NCBI GenBank assembly: GCA_035544515.1
Contig: DATKEG010000136.1
Coordinates: 1-11,910 of the forward strand
Source: DATKEG01 sp035544515
GTDB lineage: Bacteria > Acidobacteriota > Vicinamibacteria > Fen-336
Direction: 5' to 3'
DNA length: 11,910 bases
In this document: positions 1 through 7,791 of the stretch, in pieces
How the letters are laid out: each line of letters starts with the position of its first letter
Numbering within the stretch: the first letter of the stretch is position 1
Notes under the pieces: generated by a model
Told to the model about the DNA's origin: nothing
Databases searched by the model: none
What the model saw: the letters and a program-made list of their open reading frames with translations, nothing else
Translations under genes and position numbers: made by a program

Positions 1-2
1 GG

Positions 3-344
3 CCGCGCGGCGGGCGCGGCCGGACACGGCCTGCACCGGGGGTGGCCGGCACGGGGCCGGCCGCGCCGGCGGCGGAGGGGGAGGTCGAGGCCGACGAGAC
101 CGGCCCGGCCGAGGCCTTCGAGACGGCGGACGAGCGCCACGAAGCGTCCATGGGCGACCCGGCCGAGCCGGCCGCGCAGGTCTCCGAGGAAGCGCCTCCG
201 TCGCCACGCCCCCGTTCGGACCAGGAGGAGCACGCGCCTGAGCGGCCGTTCTCGCTGTTCTCCTGGATCCGGCGCGACACACCCACGCGCGACGAGCGCG
301 AGGAGCCGGAGGTCGTCCCGACGAAGGAATCGCCGGATCGCTGA
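3..344 (+). CDS. 3' end of an unidentified gene with an acidic disordered tail (5' partial)
   Basis: The frame is open from the left edge to a TGA at 342-344, so this is the C-terminal part of a longer protein. A GTG at 42 could give a 100-residue protein, but I see no Shine-Dalgarno before it and the frame continues upstream with an Arg/Gly-rich stretch (RGGRGR). The rest is rich in Glu, Ala, Pro and Asp, looks disordered, and ends with a short aromatic patch (PFSLFSWIRRD) and a charged tail. Codon third positions are strongly G/C, as in the sure genes here. An RG-rich segment followed by an acidic tail occurs at the C-termini of RNA-associated proteins such as RNase E/G or DEAD-box helicases, but nothing visible settles the family. 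It converges on the HTH gene that ends at 371. Confidence 0.55.
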   Translation, partial: PRGGRGRTRPAPGVAGTGPAAPAAEGEVEADETGPAEAFETADERHEASMGDPAEPAAQVSEEAPPSPRPRSDQEEHAPERPFSLFSWIRRDTPTRDEREEPEVVPTKESPDR

Positions 345-357
345 GAGGCTTCGCCTC
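345..357. terminator. Small hairpin between convergent genes
   Basis: GAGGC and GCCTC form a perfect 5-bp stem around a TTC loop, immediately after the TGA of the left gene and before the stop of the HTH gene. There is no T-tract on either strand. Its position between two convergent stops suggests a weak bidirectional terminator, but the stem is short. Confidence 0.3.
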
Positions 358-370
358 GGTCAGCCGCCGG

Positions 371-892
371 TCAGGACTGCGAAGCCTTGGGCGTGGCGCG
401 GCGCCGGCTCTTCGCGGCGCCGGCCTTCGTCTTGCGCCGCGCGCGCCGCGTCGGCCGCGCGCTCTTGAACTTGGCGCGCGCCTGGCGCACTCCCATCTTG
501 CGCAATTCCTCGAACCGGCCGAGGCTGCCGGGCCGCGGCAACGTACGCCCGCTCTCCCAGCCGAAGATCGATCCGGGGCTGACCTGAAGGGCCCGCGCGA
601 ACTGCTCGCGGGTCATGCGCAGCCGGTCGCGCAGCCGGCGGATCGACTGGCCGGACAGCGGCCGGCCGCGCCGGCCCGGCGCCAGCGACACGCCCGTGCG
701 CCGCGCGGCGCGCAGCCGCGCGAGACGCCGCTCCAGGCGCGCCAGGAGCACGCGGTGCGCATGGAAGTCGCGGCGCAAGGCGGTCACCTGCTTCTGCACC
801 TTGAGCAGCGGCCGCAGCGCGCCCGCGATCTGGTTCCGGTTCAGGCGGCGCACTTCCGTGCGCAGGGCCGCGGCGAGGTTGGACCTCTTCAA
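371..892 (-). CDS. XRE-like HTH DNA-binding protein with a histone-like basic tail
   Basis: This 173-residue protein has three visible parts. Residues about 15-65 form an Arg/Leu-rich amphipathic helix that could be a coiled coil. Residues about 81-133 resemble a Cro/C1-type helix-turn-helix, with the typical pattern LRMTREQFARAL then VSPGSIFGWESGR. Residues 140-173 are almost only Lys, Arg, Ala, Ser, Pro and Thr, like histone H1 or HU-type tails. The start is a TTG at 892. It is preceded at about 5 bases by GAGGT, and no ATG fits the frame better. The gene lies 45 bp downstream of the tRNA-Glu on the same strand with no terminator or clear promoter between, so co-transcription is likely. It probably binds DNA as a regulator or nucleoid-associated protein. 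The target is unknown. Confidence 0.8.
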   Translation of the reverse strand: MKRSNLAAALRTEVRRLNRNQIAGALRPLLKVQKQVTALRRDFHAHRVLLARLERRLARLRAARRTGVSLAPGRRGRPLSGQSIRRLRDRLRMTREQFARALQVSPGSIFGWESGRTLPRPGSLGRFEELRKMGVRQARAKFKSARPTRRARRKTKAGAAKSRRRATPKASQS

Positions 893-937
893 GAAGCACC
901 TCTCAGAATGTGTACCTCAGTTGAACGGGTGGGAAGC

Positions 938-1012
938 TGGTAGCGCTACGGGGATTCGAACCCCGGTCTGATGGCTGAGAACCATCCGTCCTAACCCCTA
1001 GACGATAGCGCC
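938..1012 (-). tRNA. tRNA-Glu (anticodon CUC)
   Basis: Read on the minus strand, the 75-nt sequence folds into a full cloverleaf. The acceptor GGCGCTA pairs with TAGCGCT (one G-U pair). The D-arm has a GTC/GAC stem, the anticodon stem GATGG/CCATC encloses the loop TTCTCAG, and the T-arm is CGGGG/CCCCG around TTCGAAT. Anticodon CTC reads the Glu codon GAG, which dominates the Glu codons of this window. The D-arm beginning CGTCTAG is characteristic of bacterial tRNA-Glu. The 3' CCA is encoded at 938-940. It is the substrate of the GluRS encoded 1.3 kb away on the other strand. Confidence 0.97.
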
Positions 1013-1019
1013 GTCGCCC

Positions 1020-1049
1020 AGTATAGAGGGACGCGCGCGAATGTGTCAA
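1020..1049 (-). promoter_or_regulatory. Sigma-70 promoter of the tRNA-Glu
   Basis: On the minus strand there is a perfect -35 TTGACA (1044-1049), an 18-bp spacer, and TATACT (1020-1025) as -10. The tRNA 5' end lies seven bases beyond the -10, so transcription would start at or just before the mature 5' end. This is the closest match to the consensus in the window, as expected for a stable-RNA gene, and it probably also serves the HTH gene downstream. Confidence 0.85.
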
Positions 1050-1265
1050 CGGTGCGCGCGATCTTCCGGCGCCGCTTCACTTCGAATCATAGAGCCATCT
1101 GTCAAACGTACATCCGAGCGGCGCTCTGACCCGCGCGAAGGGCGGCGCCGGGCGGTTGGTCGGTCCGATCCCTCGCGGGCAACATGCGGGACACCTGCGG
1201 AATTACCGGGGCCACCGCGGCCGCCCGGAGGGTCCGACCTCGCGCCCCACCCCCCGCCCGCGATC
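1050..1265. other. Intergenic region without a recognisable gene
   Basis: This stretch separates the tRNA promoter from the sigma-54-like site. It has a few AT-richer bases near 1080-1115 and is otherwise very GC-rich. Two similar elements beginning GGTCCGA and ending CTCGCG lie at 1162-1177 and 1231-1244. Relative to the predicted start near 1292 they sit at about -130 and -60, which would suit enhancer sites for a sigma-54 activator, but the match is loose. A frame open through the region lacks a start with a Shine-Dalgarno, so I see no gene. Confidence 0.4.
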
Positions 1266-1281
1266 TGGCCTGGTTCTTGCT
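1266..1281 (+). promoter_or_regulatory. Sigma-54 (RpoN) -24/-12 promoter candidate
   Basis: TGGCCTGGTTCTTGCT matches the RpoN consensus TGGCACG-N4-TTGCW at 10 of 12 defined positions. The invariant GG (1267-1268) and GC (1279-1280) have the required 12-base spacing. Transcription would start near 1292, about 58 bases before the ATG of the glycine-zipper protein. The following TTGACG (1281-1286) has no matching -10 at the right distance, so the RpoN reading is the better one. Confidence 0.55.
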
Positions 1282-1349
1282 TGACGTCCGAATGTCGTCG
1301 TGCGCCCGGCTTTCGCCGGCATCACGCGCACGGCGAGGGAGTGTTCGAA

Positions 1350-2210
1350 ATGAAAAGAACTGCCCTTATCGGCCTGGCCCTCATGCTGGCCGTGGCTGTG
1401 GTCCCCGCCGCGGCGCAGACGACGGAGACCATGACCCGCGACCTGCTGCGCCTGCAGGACGACCTGGTCAACCTCGACGACAGCCTGGCCGCGCTCGAGC
1501 CGTCCCATCCACGCGAGGCGGAGCTGCGCCTTCGCGCGGACCGCATCCGCGAGAGGGTGGACCGCCTCGCCGCGGACGTGCGGCGCGAGGGAGGCGCGGT
1601 ACGCATGGCTTCTCCCGAGGAGCTGCGCTCGCTGCGCCGCGACATCAACGCGCTCCAGAGCGACATCGATACGGCCCTGGGCCGCGGGTGGAGCACGGGT
1701 ACCAGCGCCGTCCTGCCCGAAGGGACCGAGATCCAGGTCCGCCTCGAGGAGTCGCTCTCCTCGAAGACGGCGCGCCGCGAGGACCGCTTCGAAGCCACCG
1801 TGGCGCTGCCCTTGCGCGACGCGCAGGGCCGCGTGGCGATCCCGGCCGGCACGCGCGTCCGGGGCATCGTGGCCGCGGTGGAGGAGGCCGAGCGCCCGGC
1901 CCGGCCCGGCCGGCTCGATTTGAGCTTCGATACCATCTACCTCGACGAGCGCACGGCCACTCCGCTCCGCGCGCACCTCGTCTCCGTCGAGGAGAACCTC
2001 GACCGCAGCGAGACCGGCAAGCGCGCCGGCATCGGAGCCGTGGTCGGGGGTGTGCTGGGCTCGCTCATCGGCGGCACCAAGGGGGCGCTCATCGGAGCGG
2101 TGCTCGGTGGCGCCGGCGGCGTGGTCGCCACCGCGGGCGAGGAGGTGACGCTTCCCGCGGGAAGCATCCTGACCCTGCGGCTGGACCGCTCTCTCGACGT
2201 CCGTCGCTAG
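1350..2210 (+). CDS. Exported coiled-coil and glycine-zipper envelope protein
   Basis: This 286-residue protein begins with a clear signal peptide (Lys-Arg, hydrophobic core, cleavage after Ala22 in PAAA-Q). Residues about 25-110 are a charged helical, probably coiled-coil, region. Residues about 119-222 look like a beta-rich domain. Its pattern (LPEGTEIQVRLEESLSS, then VAIPAGTRVRGIV, then LPAGSILTLRL) recalls TrbI/VirB10-like folds. Residues 226-259 form a glycine zipper with GxxxG spacing (GIGAVVGGVLGSLIGG), able to insert in or pack against a membrane. GAGGGAG at 1335-1341 fixes the ATG at 1350, and the upstream in-frame extension has no translation signal. The exact role is unknown. I infer an envelope or stress-related function, expressed from the sigma-54-like promoter upstream. 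Confidence 0.85.
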   Translation: MKRTALIGLALMLAVAVVPAAAQTTETMTRDLLRLQDDLVNLDDSLAALEPSHPREAELRLRADRIRERVDRLAADVRREGGAVRMASPEELRSLRRDINALQSDIDTALGRGWSTGTSAVLPEGTEIQVRLEESLSSKTARREDRFEATVALPLRDAQGRVAIPAGTRVRGIVAAVEEAERPARPGRLDLSFDTIYLDERTATPLRAHLVSVEENLDRSETGKRAGIGAVVGGVLGSLIGGTKGALIGAVLGGAGGVVATAGEEVTLPAGSILTLRLDRSLDVRR

Positions 2211-2233
2211 CGCTCCAGGTCGCGAGGCCTGAT

Positions 2234-2262
2234 CGCCAGCCCGCCCGACGGGCGGGCTGGCG
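2234..2262 (+). terminator. Perfect 13-bp GC-rich hairpin after the glycine-zipper gene
   Basis: CGCCAGCCCGCCC (2234-2246) pairs perfectly with 2250-2262 around a GAC loop, 24 bases after the TAG. It lacks a T-tract, like other hairpins in this window, so it may act as a GC-rich or factor-assisted terminator. It separates the glycine-zipper gene from the gltX promoter. Confidence 0.6.
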
Positions 2263-2286
2263 AGACGGCGCCGCGCTCCGGCATGA

Positions 2287-2295
2287 TGATATAGT
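2287..2295 (+). promoter_or_regulatory. Extended -10 promoter just before gltX
   Basis: TGATATAGT matches the extended -10 consensus TGnTATAAT at all but one defined base. It lies in a short AT-rich island and has no good -35. The expected transcription start, 2302-2303, coincides with the TTG start codon of gltX, so the transcript would have no leader. Confidence 0.5.
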
Positions 2296-2302
2296 TCGTC
2301 GC

Positions 2303-5478
<3,176 letters not shown>

Positions 5479-5479
<1 letters not shown>

Positions 5480-5503
5480 CTCCCGGCCTCGTCGGCCGGG
5501 AGC
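5479..5503 (+). terminator. Hairpin ending the gltX-glnS operon
   Basis: GCTCCCGGCC (5479-5488) pairs perfectly with 5494-5503 around TCGTC and begins on the last base of the glnS stop codon. There is no T-tract. A second, smaller palindrome of TCGCCC and GGGCGA follows near 5514-5528. Since the next gene is convergent and ends at 5534, the pair may stop transcription from both sides. Confidence 0.65.
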
Positions 5504-5533
5504 CGCCTCGACGTCGCCCCGGGGGCGAAGCGC

Positions 5534-6238
5534 CTAGGCCCGGGCCGCCTTGAGCCGCGACTTTGGCACGCGCTCGCGCGGGATGTTGTAGCGCTGCAGC
5601 CGCAGGTAGACCGTGCGGCGCGTGACGCCCATCAGCCGTGCCACCCGCGCGATGTTCCACTCGTTGCGGTTGAGCAGAAGGAGCAGTTTCTCGCGCTCCA
5701 TGTCCTCGACCGGCGTCCGCTCGAGGTACGTCTCCCACGCTTCGGCGCGCGACTGCGCCTGGTGGCGCATCGGCCCCGTCTCCGTGACCGCCTTGGCCAC
5801 GATCCGCGAGAACTTGCCCAGGCGGTCGAGGTCGTGGGCGGAGCAGAAGTGCGGGTCGAGGCTGTCCACGTAAAGGAGCGCGATGAGTGCATCGCCGTTC
5901 GAGACCGGAACGACGGCGAAGCTGGCCGCGCCCGAACGGTCGCCGTTGCGCGGCAGCCGCGTGTCGGTGTCACGCTCGGGGACGTAGAACGTGTCGCCCT
6001 TCTCGAAGGTGTCGCGGAAGCGCGACCACACGGCTTGGAGGGAATCGAGCGCGTGCTGGTCGATCCCCCGAGAGGCGAAAAGGTTGAGCTTCTCGCCTTC
6101 ACGCGCGAAGACGGCGCCGCTGCGGCCGTTGAGCAGCGACATGATGACCTCGAGGGTGCGCTCCGCCAGACGCCGAGGGTCGTCTGCGCCCACGACGAGG
6201 TCCGCGAACTGATCGATCAAGTCGAGCCGGCGTTTCAC
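5534..6238 (-). CDS. GAF-domain transcriptional regulator with Fis-type HTH, no AAA+ domain
   Basis: Residues about 7-152 of this 234-residue protein look like a GAF sensor domain: helical N-terminus, then a beta core with SGAVFAREGEKLNLFASRG and ASFAVVPVSNGDALIALLYV. A helical linker follows. Residues about 181-219 are a Fis/NtrC-type helix-turn-helix (EREKLLLLLNRNEWNIARVA, then MGVTRRTVYLRLQRYNI). The AAA+ ATPase that sits between these parts in NtrC-family activators is absent, so it should not drive sigma-54 open-complex formation and probably works on sigma-70 promoters. The GTG at 6238 is preferred because AGGAGG lies nine bases upstream. The upstream in-frame ATG (6265) overlaps the predicted -10. 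The gene diverges from the secreted-peptide gene, which is a natural target. Its ligand is unknown. Confidence 0.88.
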   Translation of the reverse strand: MKRRLDLIDQFADLVVGADDPRRLAERTLEVIMSLLNGRSGAVFAREGEKLNLFASRGIDQHALDSLQAVWSRFRDTFEKGDTFYVPERDTDTRLPRNGDRSGAASFAVVPVSNGDALIALLYVDSLDPHFCSAHDLDRLGKFSRIVAKAVTETGPMRHQAQSRAEAWETYLERTPVEDMEREKLLLLLNRNEWNIARVARLMGVTRRTVYLRLQRYNIPRERVPKSRLKAARA

Positions 6239-6247
6239 AGTCTGTAT

Positions 6248-6253
6248 CCTCCT
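6248..6253 (-). promoter_or_regulatory. Shine-Dalgarno that decides the GAF regulator start
   Basis: On the minus strand AGGAGG stands nine bases before GTG at 6238. It lies inside the longer possible reading frame that begins with ATG at 6265, which argues for the shorter 234-residue product. Confidence 0.75.
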
Positions 6254-6263
6254 GAGCCAGGTC

Positions 6264-6293
6264 ATCCTAGCCGCGATCGTACGCGGCGGTCAA
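6264..6293 (-). promoter_or_regulatory. Sigma-70 promoter of the GAF regulator
   Basis: Minus-strand -35 TTGACC (6288-6293), an 18-bp spacer and -10 TAGGAT (6264-6269) match the consensus at 5 and 4 of 6 bases. The start would be near 6257, giving a leader of about 20 bases that contains the Shine-Dalgarno. The spacer holds an imperfect palindrome with CCGCG and CGCGG arms, a possible autoregulatory site. Confidence 0.6.
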
Positions 6294-6300
6294 TCGGATA

Positions 6301-6339
6301 AGTGTTAATTGTAACCTTCGGACCCGCGAAGTGGGTCCG
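6301..6339. promoter_or_regulatory. AT-rich inverted repeat and hairpin in the divergent region
   Basis: GTTA (6304-6307) and TAAC (6312-6315) form a small inverted repeat around ATTG. Next, CGGACCC (6319-6325) pairs with GGGTCCG (6333-6339) around a 7-base loop. Both lie upstream of the regulator promoter and before the peptide leader. They could be a protein-binding site and an RNA or DNA hairpin, but no function can be assigned. Confidence 0.35.
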
Positions 6340-6386
6340 GCCGCCCTTTCGATTTCCGTATAACTCCTTACAGCAAGACGTTTTAC

Positions 6387-6415
6387 GTATACGAAAGCCC
6401 GCCGATCTGTATACT
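6387..6415 (+). promoter_or_regulatory. Paired GTATAC palindromes overlapping a -10 upstream of the peptide gene
   Basis: GTATAC occurs at 6387-6392 (inside CGTATACG) and at 6409-6414, 22 bases apart, about two helical turns. The second copy includes TATACT (6410-6415), a five-of-six match to a sigma-70 -10. No -35 stands at the right distance, and the first palindrome takes its place. This suits an activator-dependent or repressed promoter. Transcription would start near 6422, giving a 46-base leader for the peptide gene. Confidence 0.45.
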
Positions 6416-6432
6416 TCATTCGCGACTAAACC

Positions 6433-6453
6433 GCCACCGCCTCGGTGGCTTTT
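6433..6453 (+). terminator. Hairpin plus T-tract in the peptide leader (attenuator-like)
   Basis: GCCACCG (6433-6439) pairs perfectly with CGGTGGC (6443-6449) around CCT and is followed at once by TTTT (6450-6453). This is the only hairpin in the window with a directly attached T-tract. It ends two bases before the AGGAGG (6456-6461) of the peptide gene, so it could end transcripts before the gene or affect ribosome access. Confidence 0.55.
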
Positions 6454-6467
6454 CCAGGAGGTTGTAG

Positions 6468-6653
6468 ATGCGAAAGCGGTTTCTCTCCCGAGTTGTGTCC
6501 ATGGGGTTCCTGGCTGCGATGACGGCCGCGCCGGCTGCCTCCGTGCAGCAGGCCGACGGCGTCTTCCCGACGCCCCCGCCCGTCCAGTTGGCCGACGGCG
6601 TCTTCCCGACGCCTCCGCCCGCAGCCAACGCAAATCCGAGCCTCGCGGGATAA
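6468..6653 (+). CDS. Small secreted peptide with two identical ADGVFPTPPP blocks
   Basis: This 61-residue product has a typical Sec signal peptide: basic MRKRFLSR, a hydrophobic core to about residue 22, and likely cleavage in AAPAAS near residues 21-25. The mature part, about 36 residues, consists of two copies of Q-x-ADGVFPTPPP (blocks at 29-38 and 42-51) and a short tail rich in Ala, Asn and Ser. It has no Cys and no membrane helix. AGGAGG at 6456-6461 lies six bases before the ATG, an excellent translation signal. It diverges from the GAF regulator and precedes a seven-helix membrane protein. I do not recognise the family. It could be a secreted signal, a cell-surface ligand or a substrate of a modifying enzyme, but none of this is shown by the sequence. 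Confidence 0.8.
   Translation: MRKRFLSRVVSMGFLAAMTAAPAASVQQADGVFPTPPPVQLADGVFPTPPPAANANPSLAG
6552..6620 (+). repeat. In-frame 39-bp tandem repeat in the peptide gene
   Basis: The 30-base core at 6552-6581 recurs at 6591-6620 with one silent difference (CCC versus CCT), at a period of 39 bases or 13 codons. The unit encodes ADGVFPTPPP each time. Near-identity at synonymous sites suggests a recent duplication or strong constraint, though GC-biased codon use lowers the force of that argument. Confidence 0.9.
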
Positions 6654-6670
6654 CATCGCAGCGCTTTGCT

Positions 6671-6700
6671 AGCGGGACTCCCGGCGGCGGGAGTCCCGCT
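6671..6700 (+). terminator. Perfect 13-bp hairpin between peptide and membrane-protein genes
   Basis: AGCGGGACTCCCG (6671-6683) pairs perfectly with 6688-6700 around GCGG, 17 bases after the peptide stop. Only a weak T content follows (TTGTG). As no promoter is evident between it and the next ATG, it may be a partial terminator or 3' stabiliser that makes the peptide mRNA more abundant than that of the membrane protein. Confidence 0.65.
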
Positions 6701-6737
6701 TGTGCCATCTCGCCGGTGGCGGCAATGGGGACCAGAG

Positions 6738-7415
6738 ATGTCGCCAGCCCATCTTTTCGTCGGCCGCATGGCGATGTTCTGCATGGGCGCAGCCCTCATC
6801 GGCCTCTTCGTGAAGCACCGATGGCGACTGTGGTACACGTTCGCCCTGCTGCTTTTGATCGTCTCCGTGCATGACAGTCTCGTGGCGCTGTGGCCGGCCC
6901 AGTTCCACCGCAACCAGGTCTGGCGGGCCAAGGAAACCGTGCTCATTCTCGTTCGCCTGGCCATGGTGGTCGAGCTCGCGATCCGCGTTTTTCGCGGCTT
7001 TCCCGGCGCGCTCGCCGCTGCCCGGCGCCTCCTGCTCGTGATCTGCGCGTCGACGTTCCTCGCCGTGCTGGCCCTGCCGGTCCGGCGCGGCGGGCACGAG
7101 GGTTTCGTCGGCGAGATCATGCCGCGCGTGCTCAACGGCACGATCTGGCTGTTCGCCGCGCTGGCCGTCCTCATCCTCTGGTACCGACTGCCCGTGCATT
7201 GGTTCCAGAAGGCGATCCTCCTGAGCTATGTGCCCTACCTGCTGGTATTCACGGTTGCCATGAACATGCTGGGGGACCTCGGCTGGCAGCGTGCCGCGTG
7301 GGCCGACACGCTCAGCGTCGTGGCCTATCTGCTGTTGCTCCTCTACTGGACCTACACGGCCTGGCGGCGCGACCCGGTCACCCGCGGGCCGGCCGGGCCC
7401 CGGGTAACGGCTTGA
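6738..7415 (+). CDS. Seven-helix integral membrane protein of unknown function
   Basis: This 225-residue protein has about seven hydrophobic segments, near residues 8-25, 31-52, 66-86, 97-114, 131-149, 157-177 and 190-208. Positive residues (KHRWR, RVFRGF, YRLPVHWFQK, WRRDPVTR) fall in alternate loops and at the C-terminus, which predicts N-terminus outside and C-terminus inside. There is no signalling, transport or enzyme domain outside the membrane. The ATG at 6738 is chosen because it opens directly onto the first helix. The longer frame from 6666 would start within the hairpin region. Only a weak GGGGACCAGAG precedes the ATG. It follows the secreted-peptide gene and may be read through from it. 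A receptor, exporter or immunity role for that peptide is possible but is inference. Confidence 0.8.
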   Translation: MSPAHLFVGRMAMFCMGAALIGLFVKHRWRLWYTFALLLLIVSVHDSLVALWPAQFHRNQVWRAKETVLILVRLAMVVELAIRVFRGFPGALAAARRLLLVICASTFLAVLALPVRRGGHEGFVGEIMPRVLNGTIWLFAALAVLILWYRLPVHWFQKAILLSYVPYLLVFTVAMNMLGDLGWQRAAWADTLSVVAYLLLLLYWTYTAWRRDPVTRGPAGPRVTA

Positions 7416-7440
7416 CATTCCCTGTCCGCCGAGATATGTA
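7412..7440 (+). promoter_or_regulatory. Strong sigma-70 promoter of the 82-residue gene
   Basis: A perfect -35 TTGACA (7412-7417) overlaps the stop codon of the membrane-protein gene. It is followed by the ideal 17-bp spacer and TATGTA (7435-7440). Transcription would start near 7447, giving a leader of about 22 bases with a Shine-Dalgarno. A GTATAC palindrome (7438-7443) covers the end of the -10, as in the peptide promoter. Confidence 0.8.
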
Positions 7441-7468
7441 TACAGCGCTATCCAACAGGGGAAGAGCC

Positions 7469-7717
7469 ATGGCAATCGGGTTCGCGATCTCGCGGAGCAT
7501 TCCCTCCTGGGTGACGCAGGTGATCGTGCACGCCTGCGGGCCGCTGCCGGTCAAACAGAGCCAGATCGTCGAATCTCCGCGCAGCGGGCGCTGGGACATC
7601 CTCGTGGAGCTGGACAACGGCACGGAGGTCCTCGCCTGGGTGGAAGGCCTTGACCAGACGCCTTCCGGAGTCGAGGGTATCCTGCGCCAGGCTCTCCAGG
7701 ATGCCGGCGTCGCCTAG
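7469..7717 (+). CDS. Small cytosolic protein of unknown function (82 residues)
   Basis: The start is ATG 7469, six bases after AGGGGA, and downstream of the consensus promoter at 7412-7440. The same frame is open far upstream, but there it only shadows the membrane-protein gene, and an earlier ATG (7436) lies inside the promoter. The product has no signal peptide or membrane helix. Residues about 41-59 (GRWDILVELDNGTEVLAWVE) suggest a pair of beta strands, and the last 20 residues a helix (EGILRQALQDAGVA). I do not recognise a family. A strong private promoter for such a small protein suggests abundant expression. Two hairpins and another orphan gene follow. Confidence 0.75.
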   Translation: MAIGFAISRSIPSWVTQVIVHACGPLPVKQSQIVESPRSGRWDILVELDNGTEVLAWVEGLDQTPSGVEGILRQALQDAGVA

Positions 7718-7720
7718 ACC

Positions 7721-7739
7721 GCTCCCCCCGGGGGGGAGC
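7721..7739 (+). terminator. GC-rich hairpin after the 82-residue gene
   Basis: GCTCCCCC (7721-7728) pairs with GGGGGAGC (7732-7739) around CGG, three bases after the TAG. It has no T-tract but matches the style of the other hairpins that follow genes here. Confidence 0.6.
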
Positions 7740-7746
7740 CAGGACC

Positions 7747-7767
7747 CGGTGGGCGGTTGGCCCACCG
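7747..7767 (+). terminator. Second hairpin before the 224-residue gene
   Basis: CGGTGGGC (7747-7754) pairs with GCCCACCG (7760-7767) around a 5-base loop. It lies directly against the extended -10 of the next gene. It could be the second half of a tandem terminator, or a dyad bound by a regulator of the following promoter. Confidence 0.45.
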
Positions 7768-7776
7768 TGTTACGAT
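7768..7776 (+). promoter_or_regulatory. Extended -10 promoter candidate for the 224-residue gene
   Basis: TGTTACGAT keeps the TG of an extended -10 and four of six hexamer bases. No -35 is visible, and the place is taken by the dyad at 7747-7767. The start would be near 7783, only about nine bases before the ATG, and no Shine-Dalgarno is present. Confidence 0.35.
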
Positions 7777-7791
7777 GCGTGCGGTTTGCAG

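Noticed and set aside
1080..1110. A minus-strand promoter with TTGACA and TATGAT
   Set aside because: The two hexamers are only 8 bases apart, too close for a sigma-70 promoter.
1041..1349. Upstream extension of the glycine-zipper gene
   Set aside because: The signal peptide begins exactly at ATG 1350 with a good Shine-Dalgarno. The extension would cover the tRNA promoter and the sigma-54-like site.
1184..2302. In-frame upstream extension of gltX to about 865 residues
   Set aside because: It overlaps the glycine-zipper gene in another frame and gives an Arg/Pro/Gly-rich nonsense sequence. GluRS proteins start where TTG 2303 lies.
6301..6460. A known riboswitch, such as c-di-GMP or TPP, before the peptide gene
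   Set aside because: The conserved cores of these classes could not be aligned to the leader. Only simple hairpins and the T-tract are supported.
6552..6620. Repeat as part of a CRISPR or mobile element
   Set aside because: There are only two copies, they lie in frame inside a small gene with a period of 13 codons, and no cas or transposase gene is present.
6890..7468. Upstream part of the long frame that ends with the 82-residue gene
   Set aside because: It overlaps the seven-helix membrane-protein gene in another frame. Only the part from ATG 7469 has a promoter and Shine-Dalgarno.
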